Shown here piece after piece: positions 28,143-37,651 of a stretch of DNA of 64,000 nucleotides. The notes under the pieces were generated by a model, which had not been told where the DNA came from, searched no databases, and saw only the letters and a list, made by a program, of their open reading frames with translations. Each line of letters begins with the position of its first letter. Within the stretch, counting starts at the first letter, position 1. The position numbers and the translations under genes are program-made. The stretch covers positions 4,784,501 to 4,848,500 of the forward strand of contig NZ_CP016286.1 of assembly GCF_001679785.1 (NCBI RefSeq), read 5' to 3'. Origin of the DNA: Rhizobium leguminosarum. GTDB taxonomy: Bacteria > Pseudomonadota > Alphaproteobacteria > Rhizobiales > Rhizobiaceae.

Positions 28143-28889
28143 ATGGATATGAATGTAATTCAGGCGAGCAAAGGCGAGAGGCATATGGCGAATTTCGCGA
28201 GTGCGGTGGTGCCGGATCTGCTGCCGCGCGATGAGCTGCTCCAGCGCCTCCACGGCGTTGCCAGCACCGGCAGGTTGCAGTCTGGTCTGCGCGCTCTGAC
28301 GGACTACGTGGGTGCTTCGCACTACCTTCTGGCGCGCTGCGATCTCCTTCAGGAAAGTGGCCTCGATTTCATCGTTTCGTCGGACTGGCCTTTCGATCTG
28401 GTCAGGGACATCGCCAATGATCTGGTCCGCGGCTATGCCCGCTCGACAGAGCTGGAAAAATGCATGCAGGTCTTCCAGCCGAATTTTGCTCTTCTGCCTG
28501 ACAGTGCCGAGATTCCGGATGGCGCCAGCCGCCAATATTGTTCGGTGACCTTCAATGTCGGCCGGTCGCGGCTGGCCTTGATGTTCCTGTTCGGCGAGGG
28601 GTTCATCCTTTCGCCAGAGCGCCTGCGGGACGTAGGCCTGCTTGCAGGTTATGTCGCGAGCTTCCTGCGCTGCGGTGGTACGAAGGTCGATCGCGATTTC
28701 GAATTGACCGACCGCGAGCTGGAATGCCTGTTCTGGATCGCCGAAGGCAAGACCAGCGACGAGATCGCGATGATCCTCGGAATCTCCCGCAATACCATCA
28801 ACAACTACATCACCAGCGTGATGCGCAAGACGGCGACCAAGACCCGGTCCGAGGCCATTGCCTTCGCCGTCCGCAATAATCTCGTATAG
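28143..28889 (+). CDS. visN: LuxR-type master motility regulator VisN
   Basis: A 248-residue protein with an N-terminal ligand-binding-like domain (~20-165) and a C-terminal GerE helix-turn-helix (LTDRELECLFWIAEGKTSDEIAMI, GISRNTINNYI). With VisR it is the class I activator of motility in rhizobia. ATG 28143 was chosen because AGGA precedes it by 9 nt and the length then matches the family; the open frame extends to 28095. visR follows 8 bp later. Confidence 0.92.
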   Translation: MDMNVIQASKGERHMANFASAVVPDLLPRDELLQRLHGVASTGRLQSGLRALTDYVGASHYLLARCDLLQESGLDFIVSSDWPFDLVRDIANDLVRGYARSTELEKCMQVFQPNFALLPDSAEIPDGASRQYCSVTFNVGRSRLALMFLFGEGFILSPERLRDVGLLAGYVASFLRCGGTKVDRDFELTDRELECLFWIAEGKTSDEIAMILGISRNTINNYITSVMRKTATKTRSEAIAFAVRNNLV

Positions 28890-28897
28890 GGGGATCT

Positions 28898-29644
28898 ATG
28901 GGCTATCCAGCAGGCAGGACGATGAGCAGCGCCGAGCAGCTGCGCACGGTGCGTGTGAACAGGATTTCCAGCCGGTCCGACCTTTTTCCGCGGCTGATCG
29001 CGATGCAGAAGCTCGCCGATGCGCAAGGCTTCGCGATCTTCCGCGTCAGCGGCTCGGGCCTTCCGGCAAAGCAGAGGCTTGTTTGCGAGCTTGAGAACTG
29101 GGGGTCTTCCAATGCCGGTTTCGGCAAGGCCTTCACGGATGCCTACGGCGATATTCTTCTCGATCATATCGACAAGTCGCTGCTGCCGCTCTCATGGGCC
29201 GGCGGTTACGACCGTGCTGCACCCGGTCCGGCAGACTTCTCGCCGTTCATGACGCGACTGCAGGACGGTATTCTGCCCTTCTCCGGACTTGCCTTTCCGG
29301 TGCGGCTCGGCGCCGTCGGCAATGGTTTCATCCTTTTCACCGGCGATGAGATCGATCCTTCGAGCGATACCATCGTCGAGCTGCACGGTCGCTGCTGCCA
29401 CATCATGATGGACCTGCTCTCGCTCGACGAACGCCGCACGGCTGCCGCCGAGGCGCTCAGCGAACGCGAGATCGCCTGTCTGCAGCTTGCTGGCGACGGC
29501 CGCATCAGCGAAGAGATTGCCGACAAGCTCGGCCTGTCCGTGCACACCGTGAACGCCTATCTCGGCTCGGCGACCATCAAGCTCGATTCCGTCAATCGCA
29601 TCCAGGCGATCGCTAAGGCGATCCGGCTCGGTTATATCAGCTGA
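28898..29644 (+). CDS. visR: LuxR-type master motility regulator VisR
   Basis: A 248-residue partner of VisN with the same plan: sensor-like N-terminal domain and C-terminal GerE domain (LSEREIACLQLAGDGRISEEIA, GLSVHTVNAYL, SVNRIQAIAKAI). GGGGG lies just before its ATG. The heterodimer is known to activate rem in Sinorhizobium. The C-terminus resembles the LuxR-type protein at 7.9 kb. Confidence 0.92.
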   Translation: MGYPAGRTMSSAEQLRTVRVNRISSRSDLFPRLIAMQKLADAQGFAIFRVSGSGLPAKQRLVCELENWGSSNAGFGKAFTDAYGDILLDHIDKSLLPLSWAGGYDRAAPGPADFSPFMTRLQDGILPFSGLAFPVRLGAVGNGFILFTGDEIDPSSDTIVELHGRCCHIMMDLLSLDERRTAAAEALSEREIACLQLAGDGRISEEIADKLGLSVHTVNAYLGSATIKLDSVNRIQAIAKAIRLGYIS

Positions 29645-29659
29645 ACCCGCCCAGTCCTT

Positions 29660-29696
29660 TACCGCAACGGACGCTGTAAAGCTTTGAATTGTTGTC
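29660..29696 (-). repeat. Second intergenic palindromic repeat family, partial copy
   Basis: On the minus strand: ACAATTCAAAGCTTTACAG, then CGTCCGTTGCGG. It matches the left half of the family at 9.9, 15.3, 38.3 and 44.6 kb. It lies between the converging visR and the flhB-operon tail gene. Confidence 0.5.
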
Positions 29697-29733
29697 CAAG
29701 TCGAAATGAAAGCGCGATTGTCTCGAAAGAAAG

Positions 29734-30177
29734 TCAGCCGGCCAGCGCCTGCGGCGGCTGGTTGACGCTGTAACGCGCTTCCCGAAGGCTCTTTTTGAGG
29801 AAGATGGTATTTTCGTCCGGATCGGCCGAGGGCTCCTGGAAAGCGATATGGCTGATCTCGATGCCGGCGTGATCTTCGGCAAGCGTGAGCTGCGCGTAAA
29901 CGGTGACGCCGCGCGGCTTGATTTCCAGATCGAGAACGACTTCGGGCTTGCCGCCCCACTCCAGAGTATAGTTGCCGCCCAGGCCGAAATTCACCGTGCC
30001 CGGATGAAAGAAAAGCTCCGCCGCCGAAGCGACGAGATCGGAAAGATTGCCGTAATACTCGAAGCGCAGCAGTGAGATAAGGTCAGAAGCATCCAGAAGG
30101 CGCAGTTCAGTAGCGACCGGGCTGATCGCGTCTGCGAGGATCTTTTCACGCTGGGTAGAGTGGGGGCATTTTTTCAT
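29734..30177 (-). CDS. Conserved-looking protein of unknown function in the flhB operon
   Basis: A 147-residue soluble protein (LRFEYYGNLSDLVASAAELFF; LDLEIKPRGVTVYAQLTLAEDHAGIEISHIAF). It has no signal peptide or membrane helix. It begins 5 bp after flhB on the same strand and is the last gene of the motA-fliM-fliN-fliG-flhB unit, so a role in motility is suggested by position only. I do not recognise the family. Confidence 0.75.
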   Translation of the reverse strand: MKKCPHSTQREKILADAISPVATELRLLDASDLISLLRFEYYGNLSDLVASAAELFFHPGTVNFGLGGNYTLEWGGKPEVVLDLEIKPRGVTVYAQLTLAEDHAGIEISHIAFQEPSADPDENTIFLKKSLREARYSVNQPPQALAG

Positions 30178-30182
30178 TCGGC

Positions 30183-31262
30183 TTATCTTACCCGTTTGTT
30201 CTTGGCGTCCGCAGCGTAGACCCGGTGGATGAGCTCCGCTACCGCCTTGTAGAAGACTGACGGGATGACACTATCGATCGAGACTTGCGCAAACATGGAG
30301 CGTGCAAGTGGCGGATCTTCGAACACCGGTATGCCGTTCTTCTCGGCGATCTCCCTGATTTTGAGCGCAATCAGGTCCTGACCCTTGGCCAGCACCACCG
30401 GCGCGTCGTTCTCTTCGCGCGCGTAACGCAGCGCCACCGCATAGTGCGTCGGGTTTGCAATCACCAGCGTCGCGCGGTCCACGTTGGCGATCATGCGCCG
30501 GCGCGCCCGGTCGCGCATCAGCGAGCGCTGCCGGCTCTTGACCAAGGGATCGCCCTGCGCCTGCTTGTTTTCTTCCTTCACCTCGTGCCGCGTCATCTTC
30601 AATTCGGTGAACCAGTGATGGCGCGTCCAGAATAGATCGGCGATCGCCACGATCGCGGTGGCGATCAGCATGACGATGATGATCTTGCGCATCGCCGCCA
30701 TAATCCGCACCAGGATCGTCTGCGGATCGGAGAACATCGCGTCGATCGAGCCGAAATATTCGCTCCTGAGCACGAAGAACAGGATCACCCCGACGACGAC
30801 CACCTTGAACAGCGACTTTCCGAATTCGACCAGGCCGGGCAGGCTGAAGAGCCGTGACCAGCCTTTGATCGGCGAGATACGCGAGGCCTGCGGGCGGATG
30901 CGTTCGAGCACCGGCGTCGGCAGGTTCTGAAAGACGGAGGAGGCGACGCCGAACACCATGAACAGGATGAAGGCGGGCGCCACCAGCGCCGCACTTGCCC
31001 AGCCGATCCGGACGAACAGCGCCAGGACATCCGGTCCCGTCTCGATCTTCCACTGGTCGGGCTGCTCGAAGATGTCGCGCAGCATTTCAGTCATGCGCCC
31101 GACACTTTCTGGAAGGAAGAACACCAGATAGATGAAGGTGGCGAGGATGGTCGCAAAGATCGACAGTTCGCGCGAAGACGGCACGTTGCCCTTTTCCGCG
31201 GCATCGCTTTGCTTTTTCGCGGTTGGGGCTTCTGTTTTGCTGTCCTTGTCATCGTCTGCCAA
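30183..31262 (-). CDS. flhB: Flagellar export apparatus protein FlhB
   Basis: A 359-residue protein with a polar N-terminus ([16 protein letters not shown]), four membrane helices and a cytoplasmic C-domain with the autocleavage site NPTH in [14 protein letters not shown]. It switches export from hook to filament substrates. The start is taken as TTG 31262, with GGAGGG 7 nt upstream and the family's usual N-terminus following; an upstream in-frame extension reads through a RIME element and is not credible. Confidence 0.93.
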   Translation of the reverse strand: MADDDKDSKTEAPTAKKQSDAAEKGNVPSSRELSIFATILATFIYLVFFLPESVGRMTEMLRDIFEQPDQWKIETGPDVLALFVRIGWASAALVAPAFILFMVFGVASSVFQNLPTPVLERIRPQASRISPIKGWSRLFSLPGLVEFGKSLFKVVVVGVILFFVLRSEYFGSIDAMFSDPQTILVRIMAAMRKIIIVMLIATAIVAIADLFWTRHHWFTELKMTRHEVKEENKQAQGDPLVKSRQRSLMRDRARRRMIANVDRATLVIANPTHYAVALRYAREENDAPVVLAKGQDLIALKIREIAEKNGIPVFEDPPLARSMFAQVSIDSVIPSVFYKAVAELIHRVYAADAKNKRVR

Positions 31263-31298
31263 GTTGCGGCCCTCCGTCAAAGAAACAGGCCGCAGCCA

Positions 31299-31404
31299 AT
31301 GCATGTCGGCCAAAAACGTTCAGCGCTTTTGGGATGACGACATGCATCAGAACAAAGACCCAAAGCGCGTCGCAAGAACCGAGTTCTATGCGACGCGCTT
31401 TAGA
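31299..31404 (+). repeat. RIME1-like intergenic mosaic element
   Basis: About 106 bp with two imperfect palindromes: ATGCATGTCGGCCAAAA...TTTTGGGATGACGACATGCAT, then AAAGCGCGTCGCA...TGCGACGCGCTTTA. It lies 37 bp upstream of the flhB start in the 335-bp fliG-flhB gap, antisense to the operon. A second copy sits 95 bp away. The rest of the gap (31405-31498) shows nothing recognisable. Confidence 0.8.
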
Positions 31405-31498
31405 GCACGGTCTATTGTTGGAAAGGTAGTCGTCTGTGACACGGCGATCAACAGCCGCCTTTCGGCATGCCGGATTTGTCAACAGTCTCGACGTGCCG

Positions 31499-31601
31499 AT
31501 GCATGTCGCCCGGAAGTGTGCAGCGGTTCCGGGATAACGACGTGCATAAAACAAGGAGCTAAAACGAGTCGCATGAATCAGTTCACTGCGACGCGTTTTA
31601 G
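31499..31601 (+). repeat. RIME1-like intergenic mosaic element, overlapping the fliG stop
   Basis: ATGCATGTCGCCCGGAAGTG...GGTTCCGGGATAACGACGTGCAT, followed by AAACGAGTCGCA...TGCGACGCGTTTTAG. It has the same orientation as the copy at 31299. Its right edge, TTTTAG, contains the fliG stop codon on the minus strand. Confidence 0.8.
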
Positions 31602-32638
31602 GCGGCCGCCGAAGCGTTGCCTTCCTTTTCCTTGAGCTCGATCTGGCCGGAATTGGCCAGGCGAATCGCTTCCTGCGCCACGGCGCGGCGGGCAATCGCG
31701 ATCTCGCGCGGATTGACGCCGCCCATGCCGCTCTGCAGATCCGATTCGATCATGCGGCGCTGGCGTGGGCTGATGGCGGAGAGAACCGATTCGCGGATCT
31801 CGGGCGGCGACCCGCGCAGCGCGACGGTGAGCACGTCCGCCGAGATGTCGTTGAGCAGCATGACGCGGCTGCGCTGCGGCATGTACATGAGGTCCTCGAA
31901 CAGGAAGATCTTCGGGCGAACCTTGTTGACCGACTCGCGGCTGATCGATTCGAGCGAGCTGAGCAGCGTGTCGACCTGCGGCTTGTCGAGCTCGTTCATG
32001 AGATCGGCGACCTTCGTCGAGCCGGCTGCATTGCGCTCTGCCTCGACCTCGGCAAGCAGCGTCATGACCTGGTTCTCGATGATCTGCGCAGCCTTCGGGC
32101 TGACCGCCTTCATGTTGACCGTCCTGTTCATGATGTCGGCACGGCGGTTGTCGGGAAGCTGCAGCAGCACCTTGGCGCCGAAGGCGGAGGGCATCATCGA
32201 AAGAATATAGGCGACGGTCTGCGGATGTTCGCGCAGCAGGAACTGTGCGACGAATGTCGGCTCCGCTTCGCTGAGGCGATCCCAGATCGAGGTTTCATAG
32301 GCCTGGAATGCGGTGCGGCGGCCGAGCAGGCTGTCGACCTCGTCGGGTGTCAGGCCTTCTTCAAGAATGGCCTCGATCGCCTTGGCGTTGTCCATCAGCC
32401 CGGCGCCCTCGGTGAAGAGGTCTTCGAACTCGGAGACGAGCAACAGCAGCTCGTCCGGCGGGATAGCGCGCAGCGACTGGGCGGATGAGATAATGGTCTG
32501 CAGTTCGGCCTGGGTGAAATATTTCAACAGCCGGCCGGCGACACCCTTTCCCATAGCGAGAAGAACAGCCGCCGCCTTTTCAGCCTGGGTCAACGGTTTC
32601 CCGGCTAGTGCGCCGCCGAAATCGTCAAAGTCCATCAT
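31598..32638 (-). CDS. fliG: Flagellar switch protein FliG
   Basis: A 346-residue FliG: N-domain that binds FliF (LTQAEKAAAVLLAMGKGVAGRLLKYF), middle domain with EHPQTVAYILS, and C-terminal torque domain (LFEDLMYMPQRSRVMLLNDI; MSPR-like ISPRQRRMIESDL) that contacts MotA. It may start one codon later at the second ATG. The stop codon comes from a RIME element. Confidence 0.97.
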   Translation of the reverse strand: MMDFDDFGGALAGKPLTQAEKAAAVLLAMGKGVAGRLLKYFTQAELQTIISSAQSLRAIPPDELLLLVSEFEDLFTEGAGLMDNAKAIEAILEEGLTPDEVDSLLGRRTAFQAYETSIWDRLSEAEPTFVAQFLLREHPQTVAYILSMMPSAFGAKVLLQLPDNRRADIMNRTVNMKAVSPKAAQIIENQVMTLLAEVEAERNAAGSTKVADLMNELDKPQVDTLLSSLESISRESVNKVRPKIFLFEDLMYMPQRSRVMLLNDISADVLTVALRGSPPEIRESVLSAISPRQRRMIESDLQSGMGGVNPREIAIARRAVAQEAIRLANSGQIELKEKEGNASAAA

Positions 32639-32666
32639 GGTCTAACCTCTCCGTCCCACACAGGGA

Positions 32667-33254
32667 TCAGGCTTTTTTCGTACTCAAAACTTCAATCAGC
32701 TTCACACCGAATCGAGTGTCGTCGTTATCAAGCACCGTAATTTCGCCGCGGGCAATCCTGCGGCCATTCACCATGATCTCGACCGGTTCACCGATCTTCT
32801 TGTCGAGGGCGATCGTCGCCCCTTCATTGAGGTTCATCAGGCCGGAGACCTGCATGCGGCTGGTGCCGAGCATGATCTGGACGTCGATCGGGATGTCCAT
32901 GATCAGGTCGAAGTTGGAATTCAAAGCGCTGCCGAGCGGGGCCGGCGACGCCTCGAAGGAGGGGCTGCTCCCGAAATCCATGCCGGCCGCCGGGCTGGCA
33001 TCGCCGCCGCCGAAGTCGCCGCCGAAATCGTCGCTGCCAAACGGGGTTTCCGAAGTCTCGCCGCCAAAGGCCGCCAAGTCCGTTCCTGCTGCGAAGGGGT
33101 CGCTCTGCAGGTCGTCGCCAAACTGCGACAGGTCGCCATCGGCATCCTGCTTCAGCACGCCGCGCAGATCGTCGATCGCCTGGTCGAGATCGGCTTCGCT
33201 GCCCGGAAGATCCAGGGAGAGGTCGCTGTTCTGCTGTGTTTTCTTCGTAGCCAT
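32667..33254 (-). CDS. fliN: Flagellar switch protein FliN
   Basis: A 195-residue FliN whose last ~80 residues are the SpoA domain ([39 protein letters not shown]). The ~110-residue N-terminal extension is acidic and glycine-rich ([15 protein letters not shown]), much longer than in E. coli (137 residues in all) and typical of rhizobia. It forms the lower part of the C-ring with FliM. Confidence 0.95.
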   Translation of the reverse strand: MATKKTQQNSDLSLDLPGSEADLDQAIDDLRGVLKQDADGDLSQFGDDLQSDPFAAGTDLAAFGGETSETPFGSDDFGGDFGGGDASPAAGMDFGSSPSFEASPAPLGSALNSNFDLIMDIPIDVQIMLGTSRMQVSGLMNLNEGATIALDKKIGEPVEIMVNGRRIARGEITVLDNDDTRFGVKLIEVLSTKKA

Positions 33255-33319
33255 GAAATCACTATTCCAGTTGAAACTTGCCTCAAACTGCCTTTGCAGC
33301 CCAAAAGCCAGAGAACCGA

Positions 33320-34270
33320 TTAATTCATTAAATGACGGATGAGTTCGTCATCCGAGTTCATCGTATCCTTGACGCGGACCATGTAGTTTTCGCCTGAACG
33401 CCCGAACTCGCACACATACAATTCCTTGCTGTTGGCGCTGACCTCGACGCGCACGTCGCCGTGGTCGCGGAACGGAATGACGTCGCCGACCATCAGCTTC
33501 GAAATCGTGCGCAGCGTCAGGTCCTGCAGCCTGATCTTAGCCTCGAGCGTGACATGTGAGCGGCGGACCTGGTCGCCAAGCTGTTCGGTCCATTCCGCTG
33601 AGTTGCTGCTGGCTTGGCGTTTCGGCTTCGGCGGCGTTACCTTGGTCTTGAGCAGTGCCGTCTGCGGAACGATCAACGAAAATTCCGAAACGATGCCGGC
33701 AAGCGTGATCGACATGTTGATGGCGGCCGCGAATTCATCCGGACGATCCTCCTGCGGCCGGGCGCGCATGTCATGGGCGTACGGGGCCGAAAGGCTCGGT
33801 TCGAAACCGCCCGGCGCGTTGACGGCCGAACGCAGCACCTTGGCGATCTTGTCGAAGACCATGACCGCCAGATCGAGCTCGATGATCGACAGCAGCCGGT
33901 CGGCCGGTTCCTCGATCGTATCGGCTGTGGCGCCGAGCAGATGCTCCATCAGCGTGATGACGAAGCCGTTGCCGCAGGCAAGCGTAATGTTCTGCGACCA
34001 GTTGCGCAGCGTTGCGTCGACGAGTGTGACGTTCGCGCTCAGGTCTTCGATGAGGTGGTTCTTGTAGCCGATCTCGCAGCCGAGATAGTTGACCGTCACG
34101 TCGAGGCCGGTCTCGCTTTTGATGACGTCGGGAAAGAATTCGCTGTAGATTTCCCCGAAGGAGCTGCAGATCTTGGCGACCCTGCCTCTGTCGCCAAGCC
34201 CGCCTGTCAGCTTGGCGAGGAGGGCAGGATCCATTGCCGGTTTGTCGTGCGAAGCATTGCTCATAGTCAT
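33320..34270 (-). CDS. fliM: Flagellar switch protein FliM
   Basis: A 316-residue FliM with the middle CheC-like domain and C-terminal SpoA domain ([24 protein letters not shown]). The usual N-terminal CheY-docking peptide (E-I-D-A-L-L type) is not visible; the protein opens with [12 protein letters not shown], which may replace it. The ATG abuts the motA stop; ATG 34264 is an alternative. Known rhizobial FliMs are similarly divergent. Confidence 0.93.
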   Translation of the reverse strand: MTMSNASHDKPAMDPALLAKLTGGLGDRGRVAKICSSFGEIYSEFFPDVIKSETGLDVTVNYLGCEIGYKNHLIEDLSANVTLVDATLRNWSQNITLACGNGFVITLMEHLLGATADTIEEPADRLLSIIELDLAVMVFDKIAKVLRSAVNAPGGFEPSLSAPYAHDMRARPQEDRPDEFAAAINMSITLAGIVSEFSLIVPQTALLKTKVTPPKPKRQASSNSAEWTEQLGDQVRRSHVTLEAKIRLQDLTLRTISKLMVGDVIPFRDHGDVRVEVSANSKELYVCEFGRSGENYMVRVKDTMNSDDELIRHLMN

Positions 34271-35143
34271 TTAAGCCGCCTTGTTTTCGCCGCCTGGGTT
34301 CATCATTTCCTGCTCGACCGCATCGATGGACGGACGCTCGTAAGCCGAGATAGTCTTGCGACCGTATTCGAGAGCGACCTGCGGTACCGAGCCGTTCATA
34401 TAGGCAAGCAGCGTCTGCTTGACGATGACGTAGAGGCGGTGCTGCTTGTTGCGCACGACCTTGATCTGGGAGACCAGCGGCGAGCAGACGCAGTAGGACA
34501 AGAGAATGCCGAGGAAGGTGCCGACGAGCGCCGAGCCGATCAGGTGACCGAGCACTTCAGGCGAATCGTTGATGTGGGCCATCGCCTTGATGACGCCGAG
34601 AACGGCCGCGACGATACCGATCGCCGGGAAGGAATCGCCCATGATCTGGATCGCGTGGTAGGGCTTCATCTTGTCGTGCATGATGGTGTTGAGCTCTTCA
34701 TCCATCAGCGCCTCGATCTCGTGGCTGCGGGCGTTGCCGATGATGATCAGGCGCACGTAGTCGCAGATGAACGCCGTCAGTTCCTTGTTCTTCAGAACGG
34801 TCGGAGCCGATTGAAAGATCGTCGATTCGGCCGGATTGTCGATATGGGCTTCGATTTCGTTTCGCGACTTGGTGCGCAGGTCGCGCATCAGCGAATAGAG
34901 CACGCCGAGCGTATCGAGATAGTTACGTTCCTTCGGCACGGCATGCTTGAAGGCTTCGCCGAGCGCCTTGCCGGAATCCTTCACCACCTTCATCGGGTTC
35001 GCCATGATGAAGCTGCCGAGACCGGCGCCGCCGATGATGACGAATTCGAAGGGCTGGAACAGAGCGTTCACGTCACCGCCCATCGCCATGAAGCTGCCGA
35101 TGACACAGCCGCAAGTCACTATAAATCCGATAATGATGTTCAT
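34271..35143 (-). CDS. motA: Motor stator protein MotA
   Basis: A 290-residue stator protein with four membrane helices: [48 protein letters not shown] and [18 protein letters not shown] cytoplasmic loop carries charged residues ([15 protein letters not shown]) that meet FliG. The start was placed at ATG 35143, where the first helix begins; ATG 35173 in the same frame adds ten residues. It conducts protons with MotB and leads the minus-strand operon. Confidence 0.95.
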   Translation of the reverse strand: MNIIIGFIVTCGCVIGSFMAMGGDVNALFQPFEFVIIGGAGLGSFIMANPMKVVKDSGKALGEAFKHAVPKERNYLDTLGVLYSLMRDLRTKSRNEIEAHIDNPAESTIFQSAPTVLKNKELTAFICDYVRLIIIGNARSHEIEALMDEELNTIMHDKMKPYHAIQIMGDSFPAIGIVAAVLGVIKAMAHINDSPEVLGHLIGSALVGTFLGILLSYCVCSPLVSQIKVVRNKQHRLYVIVKQTLLAYMNGSVPQVALEYGRKTISAYERPSIDAVEQEMMNPGGENKAA

Positions 35144-35181
35144 CGTCAGCCCAATCTGAACGTTGCTTTTCATTGAGACCG

Positions 35182-35200
35182 ATAGGGTTTCTGCCTTGCG
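35182..35200 (-). promoter_or_regulatory. Flagellar promoter box before motA
   Basis: On the minus strand CACGCAAG (hexamer 35200-35195), then 10 nt, then TATCGG at 35184-35179. The box shares CACGCAAG and the exact spacing with those before flgB and flgE. Confidence 0.65.
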
Positions 35201-35250
35201 TGAGGCTGATGAAAGGCCCGCTCGCGAGGCATTTCCGCGTGCCAGCTTCG

Positions 35251-35273
35251 CGCAAGCATCTGCCGTCAGTCTA
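35251..35273 (+). promoter_or_regulatory. Looser flagellar promoter box before flgF
   Basis: TTCGCGCAAGCATCTGCCG (hexamer 35251-35256) matches the left part of the box. The TA comes later (CTAAAGG at 35271) than the standard 16 nt. It lies about 145 bp upstream of flgF and 50 bp from the divergent motA box. Confidence 0.45.
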
Positions 35274-35397
35274 AAGGGGACGAATGGGTGCCCGCGCCCG
35301 TTTCTGAGATGCCGCCTCAGCGAAATCCCGGCCGAACCACATAAGACGACGCCCGGCTTTTCGTTCCGTTCATCGCCAATGCTTGGAGCTTACCGAC

Positions 35398-36132
35398 ATG
35401 CAATCCGGTCTTTATGTTTCTCTGTCGTCGCAGATGGCCCTCGAAAAGCGCCTGACCACTATCGCAGACAACATGGCGAACGTGAACACGACCGGTTTTC
35501 GCGCCACCGAGGTGAAGTTCGACGAGATGGTGGCAGCCACCAAGAACAAGCTGAACACCAAGGTCGCCTTCGTTTCCCAGGGCAACGACTACCTGAACGA
35601 GGGAAATGGCGAGTTGCAACACACCGGCAACATGCTCGATTTCGCCATCAAGGGTGATGCCTGGTTTTCGCTCGATACGCCGGCCGGCCGCGTCCTGACG
35701 CGGGACGGCCGCTTTACGATCAAGGATACCGGCGAACTCGTCTCGATCCGCGGATACCCGGTTCTTGACGCAGGCGGCGCGCCGATCCAGCTCAACACGA
35801 CAGGCGGCGAGCCGGCCGTCGGCACTGACGGCATCATCTATCAGGGCGGCCGCCAGATCGGCTCGCTCGGCCTGTTCGAGGCCGATGTCAGCAAGGGTTA
35901 CCTGCGCTACGAGAACAGCGGCATCATGACCACCGACCAGCCGCGCGCCGTCGTCGACCGCTTCAATGTCGGTGTCGAGCAGGGTTATCTCGAAAACTCC
36001 AACGTCAACGCCATGCGCGAGATCACCCAGCTGATCGAAGTCAACCGCGCCTTCGAAAGCGTCTCGTCGCTGATGCGCGACAGCGAGGATTCCTTCAAGG
36101 AAGCGGTTCAGACGCTTGGGGGCAGCCGCTAA
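35398..36132 (+). CDS. flgF: Flagellar basal-body rod protein FlgF
   Basis: A 244-residue proximal-rod protein with the N-terminal rod motif (ADNMANVNTTGFRATEV) and C-terminal motif (LENSNVNAMREITQLIEVNRAFES). ATG 35398 has GGAG 9 nt upstream; an in-frame TTG at 35383 is less likely. A RIME1 element starts within the stop codon. It is divergent from motA and leads the flgF-fliI-orf unit. Confidence 0.95.
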   Translation: MQSGLYVSLSSQMALEKRLTTIADNMANVNTTGFRATEVKFDEMVAATKNKLNTKVAFVSQGNDYLNEGNGELQHTGNMLDFAIKGDAWFSLDTPAGRVLTRDGRFTIKDTGELVSIRGYPVLDAGGAPIQLNTTGGEPAVGTDGIIYQGGRQIGSLGLFEADVSKGYLRYENSGIMTTDQPRAVVDRFNVGVEQGYLENSNVNAMREITQLIEVNRAFESVSSLMRDSEDSFKEAVQTLGGSR

Positions 36133-36234
36133 TGCATGTCGCCCAAAAGTGTCCGGCGGTTTTGGGAGAACGACATGAAGAACAAAGATCCAGAATACGT
36201 TGCATGCAGCAAGCTGCACGCGACGTATTTTAGG
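36131..36234 (+). repeat. RIME1-like intergenic mosaic element between flgF and fliI
   Basis: AATGCATGTCGCCCAAAAGTG...GCGGTTTTGGGAGAACGACATG, then AATACGTTGCATG...CACGCGACGTATTTTAG. It starts in the flgF stop codon and ends 15 bp before the fliI ATG, so it fills the whole intergenic gap of an apparent operon. Confidence 0.82.
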
Positions 36235-36248
36235 GTGGGATTTGAAGC

Positions 36249-37649
36249 ATGAGCACCACGCTACCATCAGTGGACGGTCTTTCTCCGAAGCTGGCGCATC
36301 TGGCGGACCTCGTCGACCGATACGCATCGCCGGAGTTCGCGGTTGCCCATGGCGGCCGCGTGCAGACCATCGCTGCCGGCCACTACACGGTTCACGGTCT
36401 CTCCCGCCATGTTCGCCTCGGCGAGTTCGTGGCCCATAAATCGGCCACCGGCATCCATCTGGGCGAGGTCGTGCGCGTCGAGCCGGAATTGATCTATGTC
36501 TGCCCGATCGAACCCGGCGAACCGATCGGTATCCATGATACCGTCATCCGCAAGGGCGCCTTCCGGATTTCACCGACGGACAGCTGGTGCGGGCGCACCG
36601 TCAACTCGCTCTGCGAGCCGATCGACGGGCTGGGCCCGATCACCGAGGGCCTCGATCGCCGCTCGATCTCCAATACCGCGCCGCCCTCGATGACCCGCAA
36701 GCGTGTCGAGACCGGCTTCAAGACCGGCGTGCGCGCGATCGACATCTTCTCGCCGCTCTGCCTCGGCCAGCGCCTCGGCATCTTCGCCGGTTCCGGCGTC
36801 GGCAAGTCGACGCTTCTGTCCATGCTCGCCCGCGCCGATGCCTTCGACAAGGTGGTCATTGCGCTCGTCGGCGAACGCGGCCGTGAAGTGCGCGAATTCA
36901 TTGAGGATACGCTCGGCAGCAATATGAAGAAGGCGATCGCCGTCGTCGCCACCAGCGACGAGAGCCCGATGCTGCGCAAGATGGCGCCGCTGACGGCGGT
37001 CACCATCGCCGAGCATTTCCGCGACAAGGGCGAGAACGTCCTCTTCATCGTCGATAGCGTCACGCGTTTCGCCCATGCGATCCGCGAGGTGGCGACCGCC
37101 TCCGGCGAACCGCCGATCGCGCGCGGTTATCCCGCCTCCGTTTTCACCGAGCTGCCTCGCCTCCTGGAGCGCGCCGGTCCCGGTCCCGAGGGCGCCGGCA
37201 CCATCACGGCGATCATCTCGATCCTCGTCGACGGCGACAATCACAATGACCCGATCGCCGATTCGACCCGCGGCATCCTCGACGGACATATCGTCCTGCA
37301 GCGCAGTCTCGCCGAAGAAGGGCGGTATCCCCCGATCGATCCGCTCGCCTCGATCTCGCGTCTTGCCCGCAAGGCCTGGACGCCGGATCAGGAAAAGCTG
37401 GTATCGCGGCTGAAGGTGCTGATCCATCGTTTCGAAGAGACACGCGACCTGCGCATGATCGGCGGTTACCGCCAGGGTGCTGATCCCGATCTCGACATGG
37501 CGATCAAGCAGGTGCCGATTATTTACGACGTCCTGAAGCAGTCTCCGGGCGATCGCGACTCGCTCGACGCTTTCACCGATCTCGCCGGCGCGCTCAAGGC
37601 TGCAGCCGGCATGGGCAATCAGGGCGCACCTATTCAGAGGAGAGCCTAG
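36249..37649 (+). CDS. fliI: Flagellar export ATPase FliI
   Basis: A 466-residue ATPase with Walker A GSGVGKST (~residue 178) and Walker B-like ENVLFIVDSVTRFAHA. SEDRPxx-type segments VGERGREVREFIE and GRYPPIDPLASISRL follow. It drives substrate unfolding at the export gate. No fliH lies next to it; the FliH-like gene at 51.8 kb may supply the regulator. Its ribosome site falls at the end of a RIME1 repeat. Confidence 0.97.
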   Translation: MSTTLPSVDGLSPKLAHLADLVDRYASPEFAVAHGGRVQTIAAGHYTVHGLSRHVRLGEFVAHKSATGIHLGEVVRVEPELIYVCPIEPGEPIGIHDTVIRKGAFRISPTDSWCGRTVNSLCEPIDGLGPITEGLDRRSISNTAPPSMTRKRVETGFKTGVRAIDIFSPLCLGQRLGIFAGSGVGKSTLLSMLARADAFDKVVIALVGERGREVREFIEDTLGSNMKKAIAVVATSDESPMLRKMAPLTAVTIAEHFRDKGENVLFIVDSVTRFAHAIREVATASGEPPIARGYPASVFTELPRLLERAGPGPEGAGTITAIISILVDGDNHNDPIADSTRGILDGHIVLQRSLAEEGRYPPIDPLASISRLARKAWTPDQEKLVSRLKVLIHRFEETRDLRMIGGYRQGADPDLDMAIKQVPIIYDVLKQSPGDRDSLDAFTDLAGALKAAAGMGNQGAPIQRRA

Positions 37650-37651
37650 AC

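Noticed and set aside
31263..31313. N-terminal extension of FlhB from an upstream ATG
   Set aside because: It would read out of a RIME1 repeat and lacks a ribosome site; the TTG at 31262 has GGAGGG and gives the family N-terminus.
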